Positions 15,684 through 24,226 of a stretch of 43,754 nucleotides of DNA are shown piece by piece (the stretch's first letter is position 1; every line of letters starts with the position of its first letter). The notes beneath the pieces are model-generated. The model did not search any database. It was not told the DNA's origin and saw only the letters and a program-made list of their open reading frames with translations. The translations under genes were made by a program, and so were the position numbers. Source of the stretch: Blastocatellia bacterium (GTDB taxonomy: Bacteria > Acidobacteriota > Blastocatellia > Pyrinomonadales > Pyrinomonadaceae); contig DNNE01000171.1 in NCBI GenBank assembly GCA_003487805.1, forward strand, positions 14,670 through 58,423, given 5' to 3'.

Positions 15684-16787
15684 ATGGCGACTGAAATGAA
15701 ACATTCAGCAGCAGCCGTCAGTCGAATCGAAGAGCTTCTGGGTGATGAAGCACGGTCGCTCCTCGATCACACAGCGCAGGCAATTCCGAAAGAGAATATT
15801 TACTTGCCGGGTCCCGACTTCATCGATCGCGTGGTCGCGCAATCTGATCGGTCACCTTCGGTGCTTCGATCATTGCACGCGCTCATCAATCATGGACGGC
15901 TCGCGGGTACCGGTTACGTTTCGATCCTCCCAGTCGATCAGGGTATTGAACACTCTGCCGGCGCTTCGTTCGCTCCTAATCCGCAGTACTTCGATCCGGA
16001 CAATATCGTGAAGCTGGCGATTGAAGGTGGCTGTAACGGCGTCGCATCGACATTCGGCGTGCTCGGCAGCGTGGCTCGTAAGTACGCGCACAAAATTCCA
16101 TTCATCGTAAAAATCAATCACAACGAGCTGCTGACCCTGCCGAACAAATTCGATCAAGTCCTATTTGGTACCGTCAAGGAAGCCCATAACATGGGAGCGG
16201 TCGCGGTCGGAGCCACAATTTATTTTGGTTCGGACGAATCAACCAGACAGATTACTGAAATCGCAAATGCATTTGCGCAGGCGCACGAACTCGGCATGGC
16301 CTGCATTCTCTGGTGCTACCTTCGCAATCCGAAATTCAAAACTCCGGAGGGCGACATGCATGCCGCCGCCGATCTAACCGGTCAGGCAAATCATCTCGGA
16401 GTGACGATTCAGGCGGATATCGTTAAGCAGAAACTGCCCGAGCGAAATGGCGGTTACCCGGCGGTCGAGAAAGAATTAGGCAAGTCATACGGCAAGACCA
16501 GTAAGCTGGTTTACGAAAAGCTGACGACCGACAATCCAATCGATCTGGTGCGGTATCAGGTGGCGAATGGCTACATGGGCCGCATTGGTCTGATTAACTC
16601 CGGCGGCGAATCGAAAGGCGCGAGCGACATGGCCGAAGCCGTGCGCACCGCAGTCATCAACAAACGCGGCGGCGGCATGGGATTGATTTCCGGTCGCAAG
16701 GCGTTTCAACGTCCGATGAGCGAAGGGATTGAGCTGCTGAACGCTATTCAGGACGTTTATCTGTCGAAAGACATAACTGTTGCCTAA
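15684..16787 (+). CDS. Class I fructose-bisphosphate aldolase (FbaB/DhnA type)
   Basis: 367 residues from the ATG 5 nt after GGAGGA. It matches the DhnA-type class I aldolases: SILPVDQGIEHSAGASFAPNP, GCNGVASTFGVLG, AVGATIYFGSDES and a late GLINSGGES phosphate-binding-like segment. These enzymes cleave fructose 1,6-bisphosphate via a Schiff-base lysine; I expect it in IVKQKLP but cannot prove it. Length fits E. coli FbaB (about 350). The gene stands alone with its own promoter, between purL and a metallophosphoesterase gene. Confidence 0.92.
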   Translation: MATEMKHSAAAVSRIEELLGDEARSLLDHTAQAIPKENIYLPGPDFIDRVVAQSDRSPSVLRSLHALINHGRLAGTGYVSILPVDQGIEHSAGASFAPNPQYFDPDNIVKLAIEGGCNGVASTFGVLGSVARKYAHKIPFIVKINHNELLTLPNKFDQVLFGTVKEAHNMGAVAVGATIYFGSDESTRQITEIANAFAQAHELGMACILWCYLRNPKFKTPEGDMHAAADLTGQANHLGVTIQADIVKQKLPERNGGYPAVEKELGKSYGKTSKLVYEKLTTDNPIDLVRYQVANGYMGRIGLINSGGESKGASDMAEAVRTAVINKRGGGMGLISGRKAFQRPMSEGIELLNAIQDVYLSKDITVA

Positions 16788-16831
16788 ACTGCCCGACGAT
16801 TGATCGATTGAGAAAAAACACACGCGTCTTT

Positions 16832-16860
16832 TTGCACGGCTAAGGCCCCACCCCTATAAT
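16832..16860 (+). promoter_or_regulatory. Sigma-70-type promoter
   Basis: TTGCAC (16832-16837) and a perfect TATAAT (16855-16860) are separated by 17 nt. The predicted start near 16867 leaves about 20 nt before the metallophosphoesterase ATG, with no clear Shine-Dalgarno site in that leader. Confidence 0.75.
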
Positions 16861-16886
16861 TCGCGCGTTAACTTTCCCGCTGATTT

Positions 16887-17750
16887 ATGGCTAACACAAT
16901 TCAATGGAGGCACGGGCGGACGCCACGACCTCGTGGACGACAAGAGCCTCGGCCGTTGCAGCTGATTAAGTCGGCGCTTGGAGAGATGGCGCGAGTGGCG
17001 CTCGCGGAGCCGTTTATGATTGCCATCGAGCGGCAGGAGATCTACCTGCGCCGGCTGCCTCAGGCGTTGGACGGATTTCGAATAGTTCACCTTTCCGATC
17101 TGCATTACGGGCCAATGGTTGAGCCGCGCCATCTCGATCGCGCCATCTCAATCGCAAATGATCTCAATCCTGATTTGATTGCCTTGACCGGAGACTACAT
17201 TTCGCAGGAACGAGCATATGCGGCTCCGTGCGCGGAAATCGTCGGACGTCTGAAGGCGCCTCACGGCGTCCACGCGATCCTTGGCAATCACGATCATTGG
17301 ACCGACGCGAAGCTGATCGCCGATCTGTTTCGCGCCGAAGGCGTCTCAATGCTCATCAACGAAGGCACCCGCATCGACGCGCGAGGGGAATCGTTCTGGC
17401 TCGCCGGAGTCGATGACACGATGGTGGGCCTGGAAGATTTGCCGCTGGCGCTGGCTGGATCGCGCGATGACGAATTCAGACTCTTGTTGGCGCATAACCC
17501 AATCATTCTCCGCAGGGCTGCGCGGGCAGAAGTCGATCTGGTTCTGAGTGGACACACACACGGCGGACAAGTCACGTTGCGCCCGGAAAAGAATCGTTCA
17601 GGCAAACCGCGACGGCGAATGTTGCGCGGGTTAGGCCGGCGCGCGAACACGCAGATCTACGTCACGCGCGGACTGGGCACGGTAGTGCTGCCGATTCGAT
17701 ACGGCTGTCCTCCCGAAGTTTCGTTGCTGGAACTTCGCTGCCTGCGTTAA
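16887..17750 (+). CDS. Calcineurin-like metallophosphoesterase
   Basis: 287 residues with all metal-binding motifs of the family: LSDLHYG (about 68-74), TGDYIS, GNHDHW, a late His in AHNP and GHTHGGQ. The domain begins near residue 50 after a basic N-terminus. Single-domain bacterial members of this group hydrolyse phosphodiesters, including envelope lipid precursors in some bacteria. There is no clear signal peptide; the Ala/Leu-rich stretch at about 30-45 could associate with membrane. The downstream neighbour is pgsA, so a link to lipid metabolism is plausible but unproven. Confidence 0.88.
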   Translation: MANTIQWRHGRTPRPRGRQEPRPLQLIKSALGEMARVALAEPFMIAIERQEIYLRRLPQALDGFRIVHLSDLHYGPMVEPRHLDRAISIANDLNPDLIALTGDYISQERAYAAPCAEIVGRLKAPHGVHAILGNHDHWTDAKLIADLFRAEGVSMLINEGTRIDARGESFWLAGVDDTMVGLEDLPLALAGSRDDEFRLLLAHNPIILRRAARAEVDLVLSGHTHGGQVTLRPEKNRSGKPRRRMLRGLGRRANTQIYVTRGLGTVVLPIRYGCPPEVSLLELRCLR

Positions 17751-17831
17751 TGGCGACAGAATGGCTGGGTGTAGCTAAGGGCGCTTCACACGTCGGTCCG
17801 CAGTCGCAATCTGGAATCTCGAACTAACAAA

Positions 17832-18431
17832 GTGTCCTCTCGAATCATTACTCTGCCAAATCTCCTGACCATCCTGCGGATGGCCCTGATTCCGGTTTTT
17901 GTTTCACTGCTTTTTTACCAAAGATTTCTGCTGGCATTAGCTGCTTTCATCGTGGCCGGAGTCAGTGACGGACTTGATGGTTTGCTCGCGCGACGGTTTC
18001 ATCAGCAGTCACCATTGGGGCGGATTCTTGATCCAATCGCCGACAAGATGATGCTGGTAACGTCGTTCGTGGTTCTGTCAATGAAAGGCGTCTATCCGGT
18101 ACCAATTCCAAAACATCTGCCAATTCCGTTTTGGGTAACGATTACTGTTATCAGCCGGGACGTCTTCATTCTGGTAGGCGCCGCGGCGATTTACATGGTG
18201 ACCGGCTTTCGCTCGTTTCAACCCTCTCTGCCCGGCAAGATCAGCACCTTGCTGCAAATTTTTGCGGTCGCCACGGTCATACTCGCGGCGCAGACTCGCG
18301 TGGGCACCGGTTACTATCTCCCGACCATCTACACTTCCGTCTTCGCGTTCACCCTCTTTTCAGGCCTTCATTACGTGTTCTTTGTCTCCCGTCTGTTAAC
18401 GAAGAGCGGCGATAACATCCCACTCCAGTGA
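17832..18431 (+). CDS. pgsA: CDP-diacylglycerol-glycerol-3-phosphate 3-phosphatidyltransferase
   Basis: 199 residues and four or five TM helices. The CDP-alcohol phosphotransferase signature is complete: DGLDGLLARR, then G in SPLGRILDP and the two last Asp residues in DPIADK. N-terminal TLPNLLTILRM is typical of PgsA, the enzyme that commits CDP-diacylglycerol to phosphatidylglycerol. The start is GTG at 17832. It follows the metallophosphoesterase gene by 81 bp. Confidence 0.92.
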   Translation: MSSRIITLPNLLTILRMALIPVFVSLLFYQRFLLALAAFIVAGVSDGLDGLLARRFHQQSPLGRILDPIADKMMLVTSFVVLSMKGVYPVPIPKHLPIPFWVTITVISRDVFILVGAAAIYMVTGFRSFQPSLPGKISTLLQIFAVATVILAAQTRVGTGYYLPTIYTSVFAFTLFSGLHYVFFVSRLLTKSGDNIPLQ

Positions 18432-18461
18432 GTTGACAACAACACACTCAGATATTATTCT
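18429..18461 (+). promoter_or_regulatory. dnaK promoter with possible HspR operator
   Basis: TTGACA (18433-18438), a 17-nt spacer and TATTCT (18456-18461) form a good sigma-70-type promoter 62 nt before the dnaK ATG. Overlapping it is an inverted repeat TGAGT (18429-18433) / ACTCA (18446-18450), which resembles the core of the HspR operator (CTTGAGT-N7-ACTCAAG) but with a 12-nt spacer. The cluster's own MerR/HspR-type gene would be the natural repressor. No CIRCE element is present. Confidence 0.5.
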
Positions 18462-18523
18462 AAGCACCTAATCAACCGGCAGTGGGTTCAAAAGCCGGAA
18501 TAAAACAGCGGAGTATTGCGAAA

Positions 18524-20449
18524 ATGAGCAAGATTATCGGCATCGATTTGGGCACAACCAACTCAGTTGTGGCCGTAATGGAGGGCGGGGAGCCTGTTGT
18601 TATTACCAACGCGGAGGGTGGAAGAACCACGCCTTCGGTGGTGGCTTTCGCCAAAGACGGCAACCGTCTGGTCGGACAGGTGGCCAAGCGCCAGGCCGTG
18701 ACCAATCCTGAAAACACTATCTATTCAATCAAACGCTTCATGGGTCGCCGCTTCGACGAAGTGTCAGAAGAGAAAAAGCAGGTCCCTTACAAGGTTCAGG
18801 GCACCGGGACAGGCGGCGACGTACGCATTGTCGCGGGTGGCAAAGAATGGAGCCCGCCGGAAATCTCGGCCATGATTCTTCAAAAGATGAAGCAGTCGGC
18901 CGAGGACTATCTCGGTCAAAAAGTAGAGAAGGCGGTCATCACGGTTCCCGCTTACTTCAATGACGCGCAGCGGCAGGCAACGAAAGACGCGGGCAAGATC
19001 GCGGGCCTGGAAGTCATGCGCATCGTGAACGAGCCGACCGCAGCCGCCTTGGCGTACGGTCTTGATAAGAAAAAAGACGAGACGATCGCGGTGTTCGACT
19101 TTGGCGGTGGCACCTACGACATTTCGATCCTCGAAGTCGGCGAAGGCGTAGTCGAGGTTAAATCAACCAACGGTGACACGCACCTTGGTGGTGACGACAT
19201 CGACGAACGGCTGATCGAATGGATCATCGAAGAATTCAAAAAGGATCAGGGCATCGATCTTTCGAAAGACAAGATGGCTTTGCAGCGGCTTAAGGAAGCA
19301 GGCGAGAAAGCAAAGATCGAATTGTCTTCGACGATGGAGACCGAGATCAATCTGCCCTTCATCACGGCGGATCAGTCTGGTCCAAAGCACCTGGTGATGA
19401 AGCTGACGCGGGCGCGGTTTGAGCAGCTCGTCGATCCAATTTTGAAGCGATTGGTCTCGCCGTTGGAGCAAGCGCTCAAAGACGCGGCGATCGATGCGAA
19501 GAAAATTGACGAAGTGGTGCTGGTGGGCGGCTCGACCCGTATCCCCAAAGTCCAGGAGATCGTCAAGAACTTCTTCGGCAAAGAACCGAACAAGAGTGTG
19601 AACCCGGACGAAGTGGTCGCCATCGGTGCGGCGGTTCAGGCCGGCGTTCTCTCAGGCGAGAAGACTGACATTCTGCTGCTGGATGTGACCCCGTTAAGCC
19701 TGGGCATCGAAACTCTCGGCGGTGTGTTCACGAAATTGATCGAGCGCAACACGACGATTCCCACACGCAAGTCTGAAATCTTTTCGACTGCATCGGACAA
19801 TCAAACTTCGGTGGAAGTTCACGTGTTGCAGGGTGAGCGGCCGATGGCTTCCGACAATCGGACGCTGGGCAAGTTTCACCTCGTTGGCATTCCGCCCGCG
19901 CCGCGTGGCATGCCGCAAGTCGAAGTCGCCTTTGACATCGACGCTAACGGCATCGTCAACGTATCGGCCAAGGACATGGGCACCGGCCGCGAACAGAAGA
20001 TCACAATCACGGCGTCGTCCGGTCTCAGTAAAGAAGAGATCGACAAGATGATGCGCGATGCGGAATCGCACTCGAGCGACGACGCGCGCAAGCGTGAAGA
20101 GATTGAAGCGCGCAACCGGCTCGATGGCTTGATCTATCAGATGGAGAAGACGCTAAACGAAAACCGCGAGAAAGTCAGCGCGGTTGCCGGCGAAGTCGAC
20201 ACCGCAATCGCCGATGCCAAGAAGGCGATCGAAGAGGGTACCGTCGAACGCATGAATGATGCCTTCAACGCGTTGCAGGCGGTCTCTCACAAGATGGCGG
20301 AAGCCCTCTATTCGCAGACGGGTTCGACGCCAGACAGCGAAACGACACCCGATCAATCATCGGCTGCGGGCGCCTCGTCTTCGTCAACTGGTGGTGAAGA
20401 CAACGTCATCGACGCTGAATACGTCGATGTCGATGAGGACAAGAAGTAA
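18524..20449 (+). CDS. dnaK: Molecular chaperone DnaK (Hsp70)
   Basis: 641 residues from the ATG preceding SKIIGIDLGTTNS; GCGGAG lies about 10 nt upstream. The nucleotide-binding domain has the phosphate loops GIDLGTTN and FDFGGGTYD, and the adenosine motif VLVGGSTRIPKV. The interdomain linker DVTPLSLGIETLGG precedes the substrate-binding domain. The tail ends with the acidic AEYVDVDEDKK. Length is standard. It binds unfolded proteins under ATP control, with DnaJ (next gene) and GrpE. grpE, often adjacent, is absent here. Confidence 0.98.
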   Translation: MSKIIGIDLGTTNSVVAVMEGGEPVVITNAEGGRTTPSVVAFAKDGNRLVGQVAKRQAVTNPENTIYSIKRFMGRRFDEVSEEKKQVPYKVQGTGTGGDVRIVAGGKEWSPPEISAMILQKMKQSAEDYLGQKVEKAVITVPAYFNDAQRQATKDAGKIAGLEVMRIVNEPTAAALAYGLDKKKDETIAVFDFGGGTYDISILEVGEGVVEVKSTNGDTHLGGDDIDERLIEWIIEEFKKDQGIDLSKDKMALQRLKEAGEKAKIELSSTMETEINLPFITADQSGPKHLVMKLTRARFEQLVDPILKRLVSPLEQALKDAAIDAKKIDEVVLVGGSTRIPKVQEIVKNFFGKEPNKSVNPDEVVAIGAAVQAGVLSGEKTDILLLDVTPLSLGIETLGGVFTKLIERNTTIPTRKSEIFSTASDNQTSVEVHVLQGERPMASDNRTLGKFHLVGIPPAPRGMPQVEVAFDIDANGIVNVSAKDMGTGREQKITITASSGLSKEEIDKMMRDAESHSSDDARKREEIEARNRLDGLIYQMEKTLNENREKVSAVAGEVDTAIADAKKAIEEGTVERMNDAFNALQAVSHKMAEALYSQTGSTPDSETTPDQSSAAGASSSSTGGEDNVIDAEYVDVDEDKK

Positions 20450-20453
20450 CAAA

Positions 20454-20553
20454 ATTGCCGATTGCCGATTTGCGATTGCCGATTGGTCGCCATCCTGAGT
20501 CACGCTTGTTGCAAGGTCGACTTCAGGCCGTGATCAATCGGCAATTGGCAATC
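20454..20553. repeat. Inverted tandem-unit repeat between dnaK and dnaJ
   Basis: ATTGCCG units recur at 20454-20460, 20461-20467 and 20475-20481. The inverted partner CAATCGGCAATTGGCAATC lies at 20535-20553. The arms 20467-20485 and 20535-20553 match at 16 of 19 positions. The element starts 4 nt after the dnaK stop and ends 19 nt before the dnaJ ATG, so it fills the whole junction. A stem here could alter dnaJ expression relative to dnaK (inference). Confidence 0.8.
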
Positions 20554-20572
20554 AGACAACCACAATTAACCA

Positions 20573-21730
20573 ATGGCCAAGGAAGACTTCTATAAAATTC
20601 TCGGCGTAAAGAAAGACGCCAAGCCAGAAGAGATCAAGAAAGCTTACCGGCGGCTGGCGCGCAAGTACCACCCTGATGTGAATCCGGGTGACAAAGCCGC
20701 CGAGGATCGCTTCAAGCAAATGAGTGAAGCGTTCGATGTTCTTTCCGATCCCAAGAAGCGCAAGGTCTACGATCGCTTCGGTCAATATTCCGACAATCTC
20801 GCAAACGCGGCCGAGGCGGGTACGGCCGGTTCGACCTACACGCGCGGAACTCCCGGCTTCGATTTTTCAGGCTTCGATTTTGGCGCCGCTGCCAATCAAG
20901 GTGGCGGGAGCGGCAGCTTTCGGGACATCTTTGCCGACCTCTTCTCTGGCGGTAAGGCTGAACGCGAGCCACCGCGACCGCAACCCCAACGTGGTACTGA
21001 CATCGAAATGCCTCTGTCGCTGACTTTTGAAGAAGCGATCACCGGTCTCACCACAAGTCTCACCGTAAATCGATCTGAACAATGTTCGCGCTGTCATGGC
21101 GCCGGCGATACAGGTGGTTCAGTCGTGACTTGCTCAACGTGTAAGGGCACTGGGCAAGTGCAACGCACCGGCGGGCGTTTGCGATTCAGTCAGGAGTGTC
21201 CCGACTGCGGCGGCAGTGGCAAACGTCGTCAGCCGTGCGCGTTGTGCAAGGGCAAAGGCGTTCTGCCGAAAACTGAAAACGTCAAAGTGCGTATTCCGGC
21301 GGGTGTCGATACCGGATCGCGCGTGCGCATCCCCGGCAAGGGTGAAGGCGGACGGCTCGGCGCACCACCGGGCGATCTATACATCATCACGAAGGTTGGT
21401 TCGCATAAGTATTTCACGCGCAAGGGTGACAACATTTATGTGACGGTGCCGATCACTGTTCCCGAAGCTGCGCTGGGCGCAAAGATCGAGGTGCCGACAG
21501 TCAACGGCAAAGCGCAGTTGCGAATTCCGCCCGGCACTCAATCAGGTCAGAAGTTTCGCTTGCGCGGTCGCGGTGCCCCCTCATTGCGCGATCCGACGGT
21601 CCACGGCGATCAATTTGTAGAAGCGCAGGTCATCTTGCCGAAAATGATTTCGGAAGAGACGAAAGAGCTGCTGCGTAAGTACGCGCAGATGAATGAAGAG
21701 AATCCGCGAGTGGCGATGGGACTCGATTAA
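20573..21730 (+). CDS. dnaJ: Co-chaperone DnaJ
   Basis: 385 residues of type I architecture. The J-domain (1-70) has HPD at 33-35. A Gly/Phe-rich region (about 95-125) follows. The zinc domain holds four CxxCxGxG repeats (CSRCHGAG, CSTCKGTG, CPDCGGSG, CALCKGKG). The C-terminal substrate-binding beta domains end the protein. It stimulates the DnaK ATPase and delivers substrates. It lies 123 bp after dnaK and is followed by hspR. No strong Shine-Dalgarno site precedes the ATG, so expression may depend on the upstream leader structure. Confidence 0.97.
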   Translation: MAKEDFYKILGVKKDAKPEEIKKAYRRLARKYHPDVNPGDKAAEDRFKQMSEAFDVLSDPKKRKVYDRFGQYSDNLANAAEAGTAGSTYTRGTPGFDFSGFDFGAAANQGGGSGSFRDIFADLFSGGKAEREPPRPQPQRGTDIEMPLSLTFEEAITGLTTSLTVNRSEQCSRCHGAGDTGGSVVTCSTCKGTGQVQRTGGRLRFSQECPDCGGSGKRRQPCALCKGKGVLPKTENVKVRIPAGVDTGSRVRIPGKGEGGRLGAPPGDLYIITKVGSHKYFTRKGDNIYVTVPITVPEAALGAKIEVPTVNGKAQLRIPPGTQSGQKFRLRGRGAPSLRDPTVHGDQFVEAQVILPKMISEETKELLRKYAQMNEENPRVAMGLD

Positions 21731-21733
21731 GAT

Positions 21734-21835
21734 GGTCTTTGGCCTTTGGTTTTTGGTCTTTGATTCTTTCTCTTTCAGGGGAGTCACGGAGATCTCTTAA
21801 AGAGAGCAAAGTCCAAAGTCCAAAGTCCGAAGACC
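21734..21835. repeat. Inverted tandem-unit repeat between dnaJ and hspR
   Basis: The left arm (21734-21762) repeats CTTTGG-like units; the right arm (21807-21835) repeats CCAAAGT units. They are complementary at 24 of 29 positions, with a 44-bp centre that contains a second short pairing (CTCTTT / AAGAGAG). The element starts 4 nt after the dnaJ stop, the same offset as the element after dnaK, and ends 9 nt before the hspR ATG. Confidence 0.8.
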
Positions 21836-21844
21836 CAAGCTGTT

Positions 21845-22252
21845 ATGAAAAAGCGAGCCAAGACATTCACGATCAGCGCGGTGGCGGAAGAGTTCGACGT
21901 GCATCCGCAAACGCTGCGGCTGTACGAGCGTGAAGGTTTATTGAAGCCTTCGCGTTCTGATGGCAACACGCGTCTTTACACTGACACTGATCTGGAACGG
22001 CTGGAGCTGATTCTTTCGTTGACGCGCGATCTGGGAGTGAATCTCGCCGGCGTCGAGATCATCCTGAACATGCGGGAAAAGATGGACTCGATGCAGCGCG
22101 AGTTCGAACGCTTCTTTGATTATCTGCAAAGTCACGCCGAAGAGTTTTCTCACTTCACCGAACCACCGCCTGAAGCCGGCGCGCTGGTTCACGTCGGCCG
22201 GCTTATCCGCGTGCCGGCAAAACGCCGTTCAGCCGGCAAGTCTTCACGGTAA
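21845..22252 (+). CDS. hspR: MerR/HspR-family heat-shock repressor
   Basis: 135 residues. The N-terminal MerR-type winged HTH (about 8-75) reads FTISAVAEEFDVHPQTLRL, then YEREGLLKPSRSDGNTRLY, and is followed by the HspR-typical LTRDLGVNLAGVEIIL and a short coiled coil (about 78-105). HspR proteins repress dnaK operons, in some species with DnaK as co-repressor. Position after dnaJ is classical. The likely target is the inverted repeat over the dnaK promoter, giving autoregulation. The basic C-terminal tail resembles that of other HspR proteins. Confidence 0.88.
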   Translation: MKKRAKTFTISAVAEEFDVHPQTLRLYEREGLLKPSRSDGNTRLYTDTDLERLELILSLTRDLGVNLAGVEIILNMREKMDSMQREFERFFDYLQSHAEEFSHFTEPPPEAGALVHVGRLIRVPAKRRSAGKSSR

Positions 22253-22255
22253 AGC

Positions 22256-22315
22256 CAGACAGGATATACATTATTAACAAGATAGGAGACGAAACTTTCT
22301 AAATCCTAATCTTGT
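22256..22315. repeat. Degenerate ACAGGAT-type inverted element; possible bidirectional terminator
   Basis: CAAGATAGGA (22278-22287) pairs with TCCTAATCTTG (22304-22314) around a 16-nt loop, with one bulge. It is preceded by GACAGGATATACATTATT, similar to the unit sequence of the element at 30781-30862. It lies between the convergent hspR and a minus-strand gene and could terminate both. Confidence 0.5.
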
Positions 22316-22322
22316 CCAAGGC

Positions 22323-23993
22323 TTATTTGTTTTCCTGACTTGATGAGTCGCGTGCCCGGCTGTAGACGCCTGCCACCGCGGCAACTCGCAGTTCCGACAA
22401 CTTGATTTCCTGCGCCATCGCCAGGGCTCCTGGTCCATCCTGTGCCGCCAATAAGCGGAAGCTCCTAATCAGCCCTTCGGCGATTGGCATCAATGAAACG
22501 TAATACATTTGTTCCTTCGCTTTTTCCGGCGCCGGCAGTTGGTTGATAGTGTCAACAACGAGTTGAAACGCGTCATAAACCGCGGGACGATCATAGGCAA
22601 GAAAGCTCTGGGCCAACGCGATCACCAGCCTCAGTTTGCTGTTATCGTTGTCAGCCTGCTTGAGGAGCTTCGCCGAATCATTCAAAGCGGTGCGGTGTTT
22701 TTCTGTTTCTTTGTTCTGCGCATAATACCTGCTCAACTCGAGCATCCCGTTCGCCTTGTTCAGCGGTTTTTCCATTTTGGAGATTGCATACACTGAGACC
22801 TCCGGCTGCTTCTGCTTAATCGCCGTTCGATGTACCTCAGCCAGAAGCGGATCCATGGAAGCAGAGGAATATGACTCCGCTTCATTTCGGCAAGCGATCG
22901 CCAAATCCACCGCCTTTCGCAGCTTTCCCTGGTTCAGGGCCAGCTGCGCGCCTCGCGCGAGCAGTTGTCGCTTGAAAGGTTTGTCGTTCGTCTTGTCCGC
23001 CTCGGACTCGATTTGTTCAAGTTGATCCGAGCTTATTTTGATCCGATCTTCAGCAGCTTGGCGCTCCGCCTGTGCACTGGCGGCTGTTTCGCCGCCGACA
23101 GCGTTCAGCCTGGTAGCGACTTCCGGGTATTGATCCGGCGCGAGTAATCTGGTCGGCTCCATGACTCCTCTCAGAGTTTGCACGACCTGAGTCCTAACGG
23201 TCGGGTCCGCGAAATCTTCAGGCCGCAACCTTGTGCTGCGAATCGCAACGAGCAGGAACCTCGTCTGTAGCTCTGTCGGACTCGATTTGCCGAGGAAGAT
23301 CGGCGTGAAAAAGGGAATTAACCGCAACGGTATAAAGCCTGGTTGCTGCTCTTCAAGGAATAAGATGGCGGAGAGCAAATCGGGTAGGCTGGATGGATTG
23401 GTGGATTGTAAGCGGAGCAGGTGTCCGAGCAAACTCCCGGCTGGAACCTGTCCAGTCAAAATCGCAGCCTTCGCTTTCTCGCCCGCGCTCGATGACTTTG
23501 CCGGATCGCTCAACGTGTTCACCGCCAGGGCCAATTCTCTCGATGCGTCCGAAGAGCTTTCATCTTTTTTCAAAGTGAACTTAAGAATCGCGGCGTCAGC
23601 GCCGGCCGGATCTAGATTCTTAAGTGCGCGCGTCAGGGACTCATAGAGCCATGACGCGGTCGGGGTCCAAACTTCATCCTGATGTGCACAGAGATCGGAT
23701 AATCCTTCAGTCGTAACACTAAGCGCGGCTTGATGCCGATCGGTATTGTCGCCCGGCGGGATCCAGCTAACGATGCGGACGCGAAGCAAAGCCCGAAAGG
23801 TAGGATTTTTAAGATCGCGAACCTGCTGAGCAATGATGGCAAAATTAGTATCAGAGATTACGGCGTTAGTATATTGGTTCGCTGAAGGTGCCTGGACCGG
23901 CTGCTGTCCAGACTCGAACGCTCGAATGGGCCCGCGAGGCAACGCAAACATCAACAGAGAGATGACGGCCAATGTGTTTATGACTCGCTTCAT
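22323..23993 (-). CDS. Exported hypothetical protein, alpha-helical
   Basis: 556 residues from ATG (complement of 23991-23993), with a signal peptide (MKRVINTLAVISLLMFALP). The rest is mostly amphipathic helices. It has charged stretches around residues 300-350 (AERQAAEDRIKISSDQLEQI) and repeats reminiscent of TPR or HEAT solenoids (for example RQLLARGAQLALNQGKLRKA and NKANGMLELSRYYAQNKETE). I recognise no named family and no catalytic motif. A TTG two codons earlier is possible. Periplasmic location is inferred. It is divergent from the next secreted-protein gene. Confidence 0.7.
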   Translation of the reverse strand: MKRVINTLAVISLLMFALPRGPIRAFESGQQPVQAPSANQYTNAVISDTNFAIIAQQVRDLKNPTFRALLRVRIVSWIPPGDNTDRHQAALSVTTEGLSDLCAHQDEVWTPTASWLYESLTRALKNLDPAGADAAILKFTLKKDESSSDASRELALAVNTLSDPAKSSSAGEKAKAAILTGQVPAGSLLGHLLRLQSTNPSSLPDLLSAILFLEEQQPGFIPLRLIPFFTPIFLGKSSPTELQTRFLLVAIRSTRLRPEDFADPTVRTQVVQTLRGVMEPTRLLAPDQYPEVATRLNAVGGETAASAQAERQAAEDRIKISSDQLEQIESEADKTNDKPFKRQLLARGAQLALNQGKLRKAVDLAIACRNEAESYSSASMDPLLAEVHRTAIKQKQPEVSVYAISKMEKPLNKANGMLELSRYYAQNKETEKHRTALNDSAKLLKQADNDNSKLRLVIALAQSFLAYDRPAVYDAFQLVVDTINQLPAPEKAKEQMYYVSLMPIAEGLIRSFRLLAAQDGPGALAMAQEIKLSELRVAAVAGVYSRARDSSSQENK

Positions 23994-24226
23994 TAACAAT
24001 GCTCACTTCCCTGGAACGTGTTGGCGGCGGAGCCGGAACTGGACTGAGACTTTCCGGGTTAGTAACTTCACGTTTGGGCGGTGATCAAGTTCCGAAAGTT
24101 GTCGCCAACCCTGCGCCGTGCGACATTGGCGAGCGCCCGCACACTACTTATCAAAAGGCGTGAGCTATGTAAATTCAAACGACGCTTGAGCGGGCGAGAT
24201 CGCGATGTTAGAGTGTGCCCGATTCG

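Noticed and set aside
17751..17831. Half of a tandem-unit inverted element (AATCTGGAATCTCGAA) before pgsA
   Set aside because: Only one arm-like stretch is visible; no inverted partner found.
18432..18523. CIRCE (HrcA) operator upstream of dnaK
   Set aside because: No TTAGCACTC-N9-GAGTGCTAA or close variant; only a TGAGT/ACTCA pair is present.
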